DNA of 12,170 bases, taken from DASYHS01 sp035998295 (lineage in GTDB: Bacteria; Pseudomonadota; Alphaproteobacteria; Azospirillales; Azospirillaceae). Positions 1 through 5,560 of the stretch are shown in pieces. The position numbers were made by a program, and so were the translations under genes. The notes below the pieces were generated by a model. It was not told where the DNA came from. It worked only from the letters and a program-made list of their open reading frames with translations, and made no database searches. Position 1 is the stretch's first letter. Every line of letters begins with the position of its first letter. Location of the stretch: the NCBI RefSeq assembly GCF_035998295.1, contig NZ_DASYHS010000016.1:1-12170 (forward strand), in the 5' to 3' direction.

Positions 1-114
1 ATCTATGCGGAGGCCAACCCGCTGCGCGGCCGGCCCCGGTCCGTCGGCGAGCTTCCCGAAGGCGCCGTCATCGTGGCGGATCGCCGGGTCGCACGCCGCA
101 GGAAGGCCGGATGA
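1..114 (+). CDS. 3' end of a probable antitoxin gene (partial)
   Basis: The reading frame is open from the first base of the window and ends with TGA at 112-114, giving the last 37 residues of a protein. These begin IYAEANPLRGRPR and end in a basic tail, VARRRKAG. The stop overlaps the next gene's start as ATGA at 111-114, the usual translational coupling of an antitoxin to its toxin. DUF5615 toxins are commonly preceded by a DUF433 or similar small antitoxin, so an antitoxin role is inferred from position. The visible tail is too short to name a family. The start lies outside the window. Confidence 0.6.
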   Translation: MYAEANPLRGRPRSVGELPEGAVIVADRRVARRRKAG

Positions 115-530
115 AGTTCCTGATCGACGAGTGCCTGAGCCTCGCACTCGCCCTGAGGGCCCATGCCGCAGGATACGGGGAGTCCTCCCACGTCGTCTGG
201 CTGGGGTGCAGCGGCTGGAAGGATTGGGACCTGAAGCCGCTCATAGTCGACACGATTGGACCTTCGTCACGAGAAACGCTGTCGACTTCCGTGGGCCCGC
301 GAGTGCTCCCGGCAGCAAGGGCCAGTATGCGCATGCGGCGATCCATGCCGGTCTGATCTGCCTGAACGCCCCCGACGGGCATGGACCTCGACACGCAGAT
401 CGAGCTGCTCGAGCAGGCGTTGGAAGAACTCGCTGCCGACGGTGATCTCGTCAACCAGGTTCTCGAGATCACCCTGGAGGACGACGGCCTTCACGTTCGC
501 CGGTACCGTCTCCCGGCGGACGCTCTCTAG
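111..530 (+). pseudogene. DUF5615 PIN-like toxin, broken by two frameshifts
   Basis: Three segments together resemble one complete DUF5615 (PIN-like, VapC-related) protein of about 139 residues. Segment one starts at ATG 111 with MKFLIDECLS, the metal-binding aspartate region typical of these proteins, and continues through SSHVVWLG and KDWDLKPLI. Near base 250 the homology moves to another frame (HDWTFVTRNAVDFRG, then GLICLNAPDG), which fits one missing base. Near base 378 it returns to the first frame with an extra base, giving MDLDTQIELLEQALEEL and ending in TAG at 528-530. Without correction, translation from 111 meets a stop at 354-356 and loses the second half. The family is known for RNase-type toxins, so the toxin is probably inactive here unless the shifts are sequencing errors. 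It overlaps the upstream gene by 4 bases. Confidence 0.8.
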
Positions 531-791
531 CCGCTGCACCGGGAAGGGCCGGCGCACGATCGCGACCAATTCGGCTCTCACCCTCACCGATGCGCGTCGG
601 TAGGCCAGTGCGAAGACCTCCGCGACGTTCGTACCGACGGGGCAGGCCGGGTGTCAGGGGGCCATTCCGAAAGCGCGGCCATCGTCCTTCCCAGGTGTCG
701 TATTCCTGGATCTCTTGTGGCCAGTCCGGCTCAGGCCGCGACAAACGAGACGCGATGGCGGAATCCCGATCGAGGCGGGGCGTCCTTGCAT

Positions 792-809
792 CGCCCGCCC
801 GCCCGCCCG
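792..809. repeat. CGCC tetranucleotide repeat, 4.5 copies
   Basis: The motif CGCC repeats without interruption 4.5 times. Such tracts are prone to slippage, but no gene is seen across it, so phase variation is not supported. Confidence 0.7.
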
Positions 810-820
810 TTCCGCGGCGG

Positions 821-839
821 CCATGCCGCGCCGGCATGG
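821..839. other. Perfect 8-bp inverted repeat (hairpin)
   Basis: CCATGCCG and CGGCATGG pair perfectly around a three-base loop. No T-tract follows, so it is not a classical intrinsic terminator. It lies about 95 bases upstream of the DUF6499/DUF2285 gene and could be a transcript hairpin or an operator. Confidence 0.6.
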
Positions 840-934
840 GCTCATGCCCCGCAGACGCCTACCGGACCTTCGCATCTGCAGCAATCCTCTGCGCGTACGG
901 CAGCCCGCCGCCTCTTCGCCGCAGGGACGAGAGC

Positions 935-1694
935 ATGCCCGGTCCGCCCGACTGGCATCCGCGCGAGCGCTACGACGCTCTGTTGCGCCTGACCAAGGCC
1001 GGCTGGGCGTGGGAGTTCCTGCGCCGCAATCCCGCCTACCGCGACGAGGCGGCCCGGGCGGGCGTGAATGCCGGACCTTGCGTACAGGCCCGTCGCTGGG
1101 GCCTGCCCTTTCCTGCACGATCCCGCCCACCCGGCGTGTGCCCGGCCCGTGTTCTGGCGGCCCGAGGTGCTGCCCGACGTCGTCCGGCTGCACCCGGCCG
1201 GCGGCGGGGACGCCGCCTGCCTGCGCTACGATCCCGGCCAGTGGCCCGGCCGCCTCGACCGTTTCGCCGACGACGACGGGCTGCTGCTGATCCTGTCTGC
1301 CGGCGGGGCCGAGCACCGGCTGTGGCTGGCCGCCGAGCCCGCCCCGGGTACGCCGCTCGCCGTCATGATCGGCCTCGACCCGCATGCCCCGGCGCGCGCC
1401 GAGGCCGCGCTGTGCCTGTGGCGGCATCTTTGCGGCCGGGCGGAGCCGCGCCGGCCGGCGCGGCCGCCGCCGCGCGTGCAGCGCCTCGCCCGCGCCCTGC
1501 AGGCGCTCGACGGCCGGATGGCCGGCGCCAGCTACCGCGAGATCGCCCTCGTCCTGTTCGGCGAGGCCCGTCTGCGCGAGGCCGGCTACTGGCGGACCAG
1601 CCACCTGCGCGATGCCGCCGTCGGTCTGGTCGCGACCGGCCGCGCGCTGATGGCGGGCGGCTACCGGCGCCTGCTCCTCTCCTCCTTGCGATGA
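935..1694 (+). pseudogene. DUF6499/DUF2285 protein with one frameshift
   Basis: The N-terminal part, from ATG 935, reads PDWHPRERYDAL and then WEFLRRNPAYR, the hallmark of the DUF6499 domain, and ARRWGLPF. At the TTT of 1109-1111 the homology jumps one frame and continues as FLHDPAHPACARPVFWRPEVLP. The C-terminal third has the DUF2285 signature: LQALDGRMAGASYREIALVLFG, split here by family pattern into DGRMAGASYREIA and LFGE, then GRALMAGGYRRLL. Removing one T gives a continuous protein of about 252 residues, the normal length. These proteins are common on alphaproteobacterial integrative elements just upstream of small HTH and replication genes; their function is unproven, probably DNA binding. 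An in-frame ATG at 1068 could still yield the C-terminal 208 residues. A genuine mutation and a homopolymer sequencing error are equally possible. Confidence 0.8.
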
Positions 1695-1705
1695 GGCGCG
1701 CACGG

Positions 1706-1744
1706 GGGATAGTGGAATCCGGGGGGCCGATTCCGCCATCCCCT
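1706..1744. terminator. Hairpin downstream of the DUF2285 gene
   Basis: GGGAT-agt-GGAATC pairs with GATTCC-gcc-ATCCC around a nine-base loop, starting 12 bases after the DUF2285 stop. The stem is long with one imperfect middle section and no T-tract follows. It may act as a terminator, an attenuator or an mRNA stabiliser ahead of the HTH gene. Confidence 0.4.
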
Positions 1745-1823
1745 CTGGGCCGCGTCTTCGCCCAAGCTGCCCTGCATCCGCCCGGGACCTTCGGGCCCCT
1801 TCCAGCCACCGAGGAGAGCGACC

Positions 1824-2054
1824 ATGACCGCCGAGCCGCGCCCCGAGCCGCGCCGCTTCCTGGACACCTGGGACGCCGCGCGCTGGCTCAACCTGTCGCA
1901 CCGCACGCTCGAGAAGTTCCGCGTCACCGGCGGCGGCCCCGCCTACCGCAAGCTCGGCCGGCGCGTCGTCTACGCGCCCGAGGACCTGGATCGCTGGGCC
2001 GAGGAGGGCCGCCGCCGCTCGACCTCCGAGCCGGCACCGCGCCGCCCGGCGTGA
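1824..2054 (+). CDS. Small AlpA/excisionase-type helix-turn-helix protein
   Basis: The protein has 76 residues. The core, from about residue 11 to 60, reads FLDTWDAARWLNLSHRTLEK, then FRVTGGGPAYRKLGRRVVY and PEDLDRW, the HTH_17/MerR-like fold of AlpA-type regulators and excisionases. A strong ribosome binding site, GAGGAGAG, lies six bases before ATG 1824. The tail is basic and proline-rich. In alphaproteobacterial integrative elements this gene type usually sits between a DUF2285 gene and a replication initiator gene, and regulates element genes or excision. Here the upstream partner is present but frameshifted and the downstream partners are missing. DNA binding is well supported; the specific role is inferred. 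Confidence 0.85.
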   Translation: MTAEPRPEPRRFLDTWDAARWLNLSHRTLEKFRVTGGGPAYRKLGRRVVYAPEDLDRWAEEGRRRSTSEPAPRRPA

Positions 2055-2151
2055 TCCCCGGTCCGCACATGTGACCGGCCGTTCCAGGGATGTGCGCCGG
2101 TCGCGCCGTCCCGCTCAGTGCCTGGAGCACGGCGGAGGCGCCTCGATGGTG

Positions 2152-2168
2152 CAGGGACGCCGTCCCTG
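2152..2168. other. Perfect 7-bp inverted repeat (hairpin)
   Basis: CAGGGAC and GTCCCTG pair around GCC, in the 245-base gap between the convergent HTH and serine hydrolase genes. It could terminate transcription from either side, although there is no T-tract. I see no gene in this gap. Confidence 0.4.
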
Positions 2169-2299
2169 GCGACGTCGGGTCCGCCGTCCCGCCGAGCGCG
2201 GCCGGCCGGGTGCGGCAGAGGCCGGCCGACGGGGCAGGGGCGGAACGGGTGACCACGGCCGGTCGCATCCCCGGGCGGCGGCACCTGGCGGCGGCGCGA

Positions 2300-3352
2300 T
2301 CAGCCGCCTTGGGCGGCCGGGATGATGTCCTCCGCCAGCAGGGCGTTCAACTCGCCGACATACCCGCCGGAACGGGCCGGCCGCGTGGGATCGGACGTCA
2401 CGACGACGGTGAGGTTGAGCGCCGGCACGACATACAGCATCTGCCCGCCATAGCCCCTGGCATAGACGACCCGGTGCCCGTCGAGTTCGGTCAGGAACCA
2501 GCCGTAGCCGTAGGCGTCGCCGGAGAAAGGCGAGCGGGTCCGCGGCGTCCAGGACTGCGCGATCCAGTCGGCGCCGAGGACGCGGGCGTCCGCCCATACG
2601 CCGCCGTTGCGCCACATCTCCGCGAACCTGAACAGGGCCAGGGGGGACAGGGCCATGTTGTTGCCGCCCATGTAGAAGCCCTGCGGGTCCCGCGTCCACC
2701 CCGGCACGGCGACGTCGAGCGGATCGCCCAGCCAGGCGCGGGCCAGGTCCAGCAGGGAACGCCCGGCGCGCCGCGACAGCACGGCCCCGAGGACGTGGTA
2801 GCTCCCGGTCGAATAGAGCATCCCCGCGCCCGGCTCGGCCTCGAACGGCCGGCTGAGCGCGAACGCCACCCAGTTCGGGCTCTGCACCCAGCGCCCGTAG
2901 TTGGGGCCGGAGGTGCGCTCCAGCCCGGCCTGCATGGTCAGGAGCTGCGCGATGGTGATGCCGGCCACCCGGGGGTCGGCCCGGGAGGGGATCAATTCGG
3001 GCGCGGTGTCGCCCAGCGTCGCCCCGACGCCGGAGATCAAGCCGCGGTCGATGGCGATGCCGGCCAGGGTCGCGACCAGCGTCTTCGACACGGACTTGAC
3101 GTTGACCGACCGGTCGAGCGGCGGGCCGCGGAAGGCTTCCGCCAGCAGTACCCGCCCGCGGCGCCCGACGATCACGCTGTGCAACTGGTCGAGACCGGCG
3201 GCCCGCGCGGCGACCCGGCGGCGCAGCTGCGGGGCCGCCGCCGGCGCCGCCGCCGACCGGCCTGCCGCAGCAGTCAGGAGCAGTGCCGGGGCCCCCAGAC
3301 AGGCCCGGATCAGGGCGCGGCGGGTGACCGCCGTGTGCTTGCGATTCGTCAT
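2300..3352 (-). CDS. Exported serine hydrolase, beta-lactamase (class C/PBP4*) family
   Basis: The protein has 350 residues, normal for the family. The N-terminus has a twin-arginine pair at residues 11-12 (TRRALIRA), then a hydrophobic stretch and an alanine-rich cleavage region near residues 30-40, so export by Tat (or Sec) is likely. The catalytic serine motif is SVSK at 87-90. A tyrosine motif, YSTGSYHVLG, follows at 180-189, with S-T in place of the usual Y-x-N. The third element is GYGGQ at 300-304 near the C-terminus, where class C enzymes have K-T-G. This is the pattern of beta-lactamase-fold esterases and peptidases, so real beta-lactam hydrolysis is not implied. ATG 3352 lacks a clear ribosome binding site. 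An upstream ATG at 3434 has a strong GGAGG but lies in another frame. The broken MFS gene lies just upstream on the same strand and may once have shared its operon. Confidence 0.9.
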   Translation of the reverse strand: MTNRKHTAVTRRALIRACLGAPALLLTAAAGRSAAAPAAAPQLRRRVAARAAGLDQLHSVIVGRRGRVLLAEAFRGPPLDRSVNVKSVSKTLVATLAGIAIDRGLISGVGATLGDTAPELIPSRADPRVAGITIAQLLTMQAGLERTSGPNYGRWVQSPNWVAFALSRPFEAEPGAGMLYSTGSYHVLGAVLSRRAGRSLLDLARAWLGDPLDVAVPGWTRDPQGFYMGGNNMALSPLALFRFAEMWRNGGVWADARVLGADWIAQSWTPRTRSPFSGDAYGYGWFLTELDGHRVVYARGYGGQMLYVVPALNLTVVVTSDPTRPARSGGYVGELNALLAEDIIPAAQGG

Positions 3353-3430
3353 GCCAGGAAAGGTGGGTCGGCATGCCCGGGTTCCAAGCGCTCGGGCCTG
3401 CCGTCCGGCCGACGTCCGGGGTGGTCGTTC

Positions 3431-3747
3431 TCATGAGTTCGCCCTCCGGAGCCGGTGTGCGGCAGCGACCAGGTTGGACAGGGGCCGGTATCGGACACAG
3501 GACGCCTGCGAGCATCCAGAAGGCAACCTGTAGGCCTGTCGCTCGAAGCACAGCGGGGCCATCGCGAGTTGGAGCGTCGTTTGGGCCATCGCCAGAGTGG
3601 GCAGAAGGGCGACGAGAGCGATGCCGCCGACGGTGATGACAGGCTTGCTGCCCAGCCGCGTGCCCAGCACGCCGGCAAGCTGCATGGCAAAGACCGAGCC
3701 GCCTTCCAGGCAAAGGAGGAGCGCGCAGAGCGTCGCGTCGTCGATTC
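3431..3747 (-). pseudogene. MFS transporter remnant, truncated at the 5' end and internally deleted
   Basis: Read on the minus strand from about 3747, the translation gives GIDDATLCALLLCLEGGSV, then MQLAGVLGTRLGSKPVITV and a hydrophobic helix, VALLPTLAMA. This matches the second and third membrane segments and the loop G-x-x-x-R-x-G motif of major facilitator transporters. Around 3540 this ends abruptly. Another frame then reads GLQVAFWMLAGVL, resembling a last MFS helix, and the first frame stops at 3431-3433. About 300 residues of a normal 400-residue transporter are therefore missing, including the first helix. It cannot transport anything. The assignment of the first half is good; the C-terminal piece is tentative. 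Confidence 0.6.
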
Positions 3748-4250
3748 CCGGCAGCGCCGGGCCGGAGCGTTTCGGCTGGCTGGACCTGTGGGCCGGGCAG
3801 CTGGTCGCGGCCCTGCCGGCAGGCCATCCGCTGGAAAGGCGCAACGGCCTCGGCTGGGCCGACCTCGACGCCGAGCCGCTGGTGCTGCGCAGTTGGGAGG
3901 TGACCCGCCCCGTGCAGGCACTGCTGGAGCGCCGCTGTGCCGGCCGCCGGCCGCCGGCGGTCGAGCACCGGGTCGGCCGCGACGGGCTGCTCGGCCTGGT
4001 CGCCGCCGGCTACGGCGTCGCGGTCGTGCCCGAGGCCGCCGCGGGGCTGCCCTGGCCGGGCGTTGTGTTCGTGCCCATCGCCGAGCCGGATGCCGTGGTG
4101 CCGGTCTCGCTCGCGTGGCGCCCGGACGACGCCAATCCGGTGCTGCGCCGCTTTCTCAGCCATGTCCGCCGCCACCACCGGGGACAGGGGCGGGCCGCGC
4201 CGGCGGCGGGGCCACCAGCGCCCGTTCGATCTCCGAGCAGAAGCCGATGA
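3748..4250 (+). pseudogene. LysR-type regulator remnant, effector-binding half only
   Basis: From about base 3762 the plus strand reads PERFGWLDLWAGQLVAALP, then AGHPL, DAEPLVLRSWE, EHRVGRDGLLGLVAAGYGVA, VVPEAAAGLPWPGVVFVPI and NPVLRRFLSHVR. This is the second half of a LysR substrate-binding domain (V-A-x-G-x-G-V-x-x-V-P-E is diagnostic). The DNA-binding HTH and the first half of the effector domain are missing. Upstream sequence belongs to the opposite-strand MFS fragment, and no start with a ribosome binding site is present. The frame ends at 4250 after an unrelated arginine- and proline-rich tail, and its end overlaps the convergent gene at 4156-4569. It cannot act as a normal regulator. 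Confidence 0.75.
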
Positions 4251-4569
4251 TCAGCGGCCGGTGGCGCCGGTCGTTGTGGCGGAGCATGGCCAGCACGATG
4301 TCCTGGAGCAGCCAGCCGGTGCCGAGCCGGCGCATCTCCGCGACCGCGGGCCGGCCGTAATAGGACCCGACCAGGCAGTCGTGCCCATAGTCGTTGCTCG
4401 GCTCCACCGCCCAGAAGTCGCGCCGCGAGCCATCATCGTTCGGCTTGGCGAGGGTCTTCACGAAGGGCAACCGGATCTCGCCGGCCGGCTCGGGAGCGTC
4501 GTCCGGATCCTGCTCCTCGTCCATGTCCGGCTCCGGCCTGTACTGGATAGCATAAACTGAAATATCCAT
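4156..4569 (-). CDS. Unrecognised protein with acidic N-terminus
   Basis: The protein has 137 residues and I cannot assign it to a family. Residues 13-30 are strongly acidic (DMDEEQDPDD). The middle reads DFWAVEPSNDYGHDC, then LVGSYYGRPAVAEMRR, a soluble alpha/beta-looking core, followed by a helix with LLQDIVLAMLRH and LIIGFCSEIERAL. The tail is proline- and glycine-rich. There is no signal peptide or membrane segment. Third-position GC preference across the frame supports real coding. ATG 4569 sits in an AT-rich pocket with no clear ribosome binding site; a second in-frame ATG lies at 4524. It is convergent with, and overlaps by about 95 bases, the end of the LysR remnant. Confidence 0.65.
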   Translation of the reverse strand: MDISVYAIQYRPEPDMDEEQDPDDAPEPAGEIRLPFVKTLAKPNDDGSRRDFWAVEPSNDYGHDCLVGSYYGRPAVAEMRRLGTGWLLQDIVLAMLRHNDRRHRPLIIGFCSEIERALVAPPPARPAPVPGGGGGHG

Positions 4570-4623
4570 AAATGCGCAACGACATGCAAGCCCTGGCGCG
4601 GCGGCATGCCCGGTCGGCGCCGC

Positions 4624-4653
4624 TTGTCACAGACGCTTCGTTGGCTAAGCTAT
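4624..4653 (+). promoter_or_regulatory. Candidate promoter of the first XRE-A gene
   Basis: TTGTCA at 4624-4629 resembles a -35 box. A weak TAAGCT/AGCTAT -10 candidate lies at 4646-4653, 16-18 bases downstream. Transcription would begin near 4660, which favours the XRE starts at 4672 or 4687 over one at 4606. Confidence 0.3.
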
Positions 4654-4671
4654 GGGAGCGGAGAATGGGAA

Positions 4672-5082
4672 ATGGAGGAATTTGTCGTGGATCGAGGTGG
4701 GGCGGCGTGCCCTGATGCGGGCATGACGGTCTTCGCCCGGCGCCTGCGCGCGCGTCTCGATCACCTGAAGATGTCCAGGGCCAAGCTCTCGGATCTGACG
4801 GGCTTCCATGAATCGACGCTGAAGAAGCTCGCGGAGGGCGGATCGGCCAGCCTGCAGCAGCCGGCCCGCTTCCTGGCGCTGTGCCGGGCTCTCCAGGTCA
4901 CGCCGGCCCAGCTGCTCGGCTTCGAGCCGCTGCCGCGCGATGTCTCCGGCCGATCGGATCTGCGCGACCAGGCTGTGGACGCCGTCTTGGCCGCGGTCGA
5001 CGGGCTCGACGAGGGGCGGCTGCGTTTCGCTGCCGAACTGCTCGACCTGCTCCACCAGCACCGGGAGACGTTCAGGCGCTAG
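4672..5082 (+). CDS. XRE-like regulator, subfamily A, first copy (XRE-A1)
   Basis: From ATG 4672 the protein has 136 residues. A Cro/CI-type HTH covers about residues 18-90: FARRLRARLDHLKMS, then LTGFHESTLKKLAEG and FLALCRALQVTPAQLLGF. The last 40 residues form a helical tail with LDEGRLRFAAELLDLL. It is closely related to the protein at 9480 (37 of the first 73 aligned residues identical by hand) and more distantly to those at 6928 and 11309. The start is ambiguous. ATG 4672 has GGAG eight bases upstream; GTG 4687 has an excellent GGAGGA seven bases upstream; the family alignment itself begins at ATG 4723, which has no ribosome binding site. It lies upstream of hipBA with a hairpin between. 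Probably a DNA-binding repressor, target unknown. Confidence 0.85.
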   Translation: MEEFVVDRGGAACPDAGMTVFARRLRARLDHLKMSRAKLSDLTGFHESTLKKLAEGGSASLQQPARFLALCRALQVTPAQLLGFEPLPRDVSGRSDLRDQAVDAVLAAVDGLDEGRLRFAAELLDLLHQHRETFRR

Positions 5083-5120
5083 GCACGACGGGAAGCCGGG
5101 AAACGGTCCTGGCGTCGGCT

Positions 5121-5136
5121 CGGTGGTGAGCCACCG
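5121..5136. terminator. Hairpin between XRE-A1 and hipBA
   Basis: CGGTGG and CCACCG pair perfectly around TGAG, 38 bases after the XRE-A1 stop. No T-tract follows. It probably separates the XRE-A1 transcript from the hipBA promoter region. Confidence 0.4.
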
Positions 5137-5159
5137 GATCCCGACAATCCGTTGGCACT

Positions 5160-5299
5160 CCATCTGATATGCTGGTCGACAGACATCGAAATGGCGGCAA
5201 CATCTGATATACCGGACTTGATGCCCTGTCCGCGACATCTCATATATTGGACGTGATGTGCGTATTCGTGCTTGGCATCTGGTGTGTGGGACATCGTCG
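5160..5299 (+). promoter_or_regulatory. hipBA promoter with four operator-like repeats
   Basis: An AT-rich pocket carries four degenerate direct repeats starting with CATCT: CATCTGATAT at 5161, CATCTGATAT at 5201, CATCTCATAT at 5236 and CATCTGGTGT at 5276. They are spaced 40, 35 and 40 bases apart. The middle two are the best preserved (20 of 25 positions identical). Each is also an inverted repeat, ACATC with GATG(T/C) 15 bases on. TTGATG at 5218 with TATATT at 5243 are candidate -35 and -10 boxes, so repeats two and three would overlie the promoter. HipB proteins are known to bind several operators and repress their own operon, so autoregulation is the likely role. Confidence 0.65.
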
Positions 5300-5303
5300 A
5301 TGT
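5291..5303. promoter_or_regulatory. Palindrome over the hipB start codon
   Basis: ACATC-GTC-GATGT is a perfect 5-bp inverted repeat and includes ATG 5300. It uses the same half-sites as the upstream repeats with a shorter spacer, so it may be a further HipB site or may be coincidental. Confidence 0.4.
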
Positions 5304-5560
5304 TGGACCTGGAACTCCTCGGCGAACGGATCGCGGTGCGGCGGCGGGAACTCGGCATGACGCAGCCTGAGCTGGCCCGGCGTGCCGGAGTCGGCCGGTC
5401 GACCCTCGCGGCCCTGGAGGGAGGGAAGATGGCCGAACTCGGGTTCAACAAGGTCGCGCATATCCTGGCAGCCCTGGGCCTCGAGCTGAGACTGGTGAGC
5501 GCCAATCGCGGCCGGCCGACCTTTGACGAACTGAAGGAGGAGCAGGGACCCCATGCTTAA
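5300..5560 (+). CDS. hipB: HipB-family antitoxin, XRE-type
   Basis: The protein has 86 residues. A canonical XRE HTH spans about residues 5-62: LLGERIAVRRRELGMTQPEL, then ARRAGVGRSTLAALEGGK. HILAALGLELRLV follows, the standard ending of HipB-like antitoxins that forms a dimerising beta strand. The ATG at 5300 is preferred because it begins right before the domain and keeps the operator repeats outside the coding region; an in-frame ATG at 5258 would overlap them. The stop overlaps the hipA start by eight bases, showing translational coupling. It should neutralise HipA and, with it, repress the operon through the repeats at 5160-5303. Confidence 0.92.
   Translation: MLDLELLGERIAVRRRELGMTQPELARRAGVGRSTLAALEGGKMAELGFNKVAHILAALGLELRLVSANRGRPTFDELKEEQGPHA

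Larger units (their letters stand above)
531..934. other. 404-base stretch without a recognisable gene
   Basis: Both strands carry long open frames, as expected at this GC content, but none reads like a known protein or has a convincing ribosome binding site. A minus-strand stretch around 560-650 reads somewhat protein-like (NVAEVFALAYRRA), but I cannot assign it. The stretch holds a short tetranucleotide repeat (792-809) and a strong hairpin (821-839). The final bases, GCAGGGACGAGAGC before ATG 935, provide a plausible ribosome binding site for the next gene. Confidence 0.5.

Noticed and set aside
654..1901. A long minus-strand open frame opposite the DUF2285 gene
   Set aside because: No motif, no ribosome binding site, and it is fully antisense to a recognised gene.
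590..2074. A plus-strand open frame of 494 codons across the DUF2285 gene
   Set aside because: Only residues from about 935 to 1110 match the DUF6499 domain. Before and after that the sequence is low-complexity shadow; the DUF2285 part lies in the next frame.
2300..3352. A true class C beta-lactamase (antibiotic resistance gene)
   Set aside because: SVSK is present, but the tyrosine motif is YST rather than YxN and GYGGQ replaces KTG, which fits the broad serine hydrolase family rather than a resistance enzyme.
3352..3434. An upstream start for the serine hydrolase at ATG 3434 with a strong GGAGG and ATGA overlap with the preceding frame
   Set aside because: It is out of frame with the hydrolase. 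It could be the old start lost to a frameshift, but ATG 3352 alone gives a normal Tat-type signal peptide, so the shorter gene is preferred.
2115..4178. A minus-strand open frame of 687 codons
   Set aside because: It runs out of frame through the serine hydrolase and the MFS/LysR remnants and is arginine-, proline- and glycine-rich noise typical of GC-rich DNA. Only a short piece near 3480-3530 (GLQVAFWMLAGVL) looks real and is treated as part of the MFS remnant.
4572..4715. A 47-codon frame starting MRNDMQALARRHARS, slightly like the start of an XRE-B protein
   Set aside because: The likeness is limited to a few residues (LARRHA), there is no ribosome binding site, and it runs out of frame into the XRE-A1 start.
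5161..5285. The repeats upstream of hipB as a CRISPR array or replication iterons
   Set aside because: The repeats are short and degenerate, spacers are not uniform and no cas or rep gene is adjacent; an operator array next to a HipB gene is the simpler reading.
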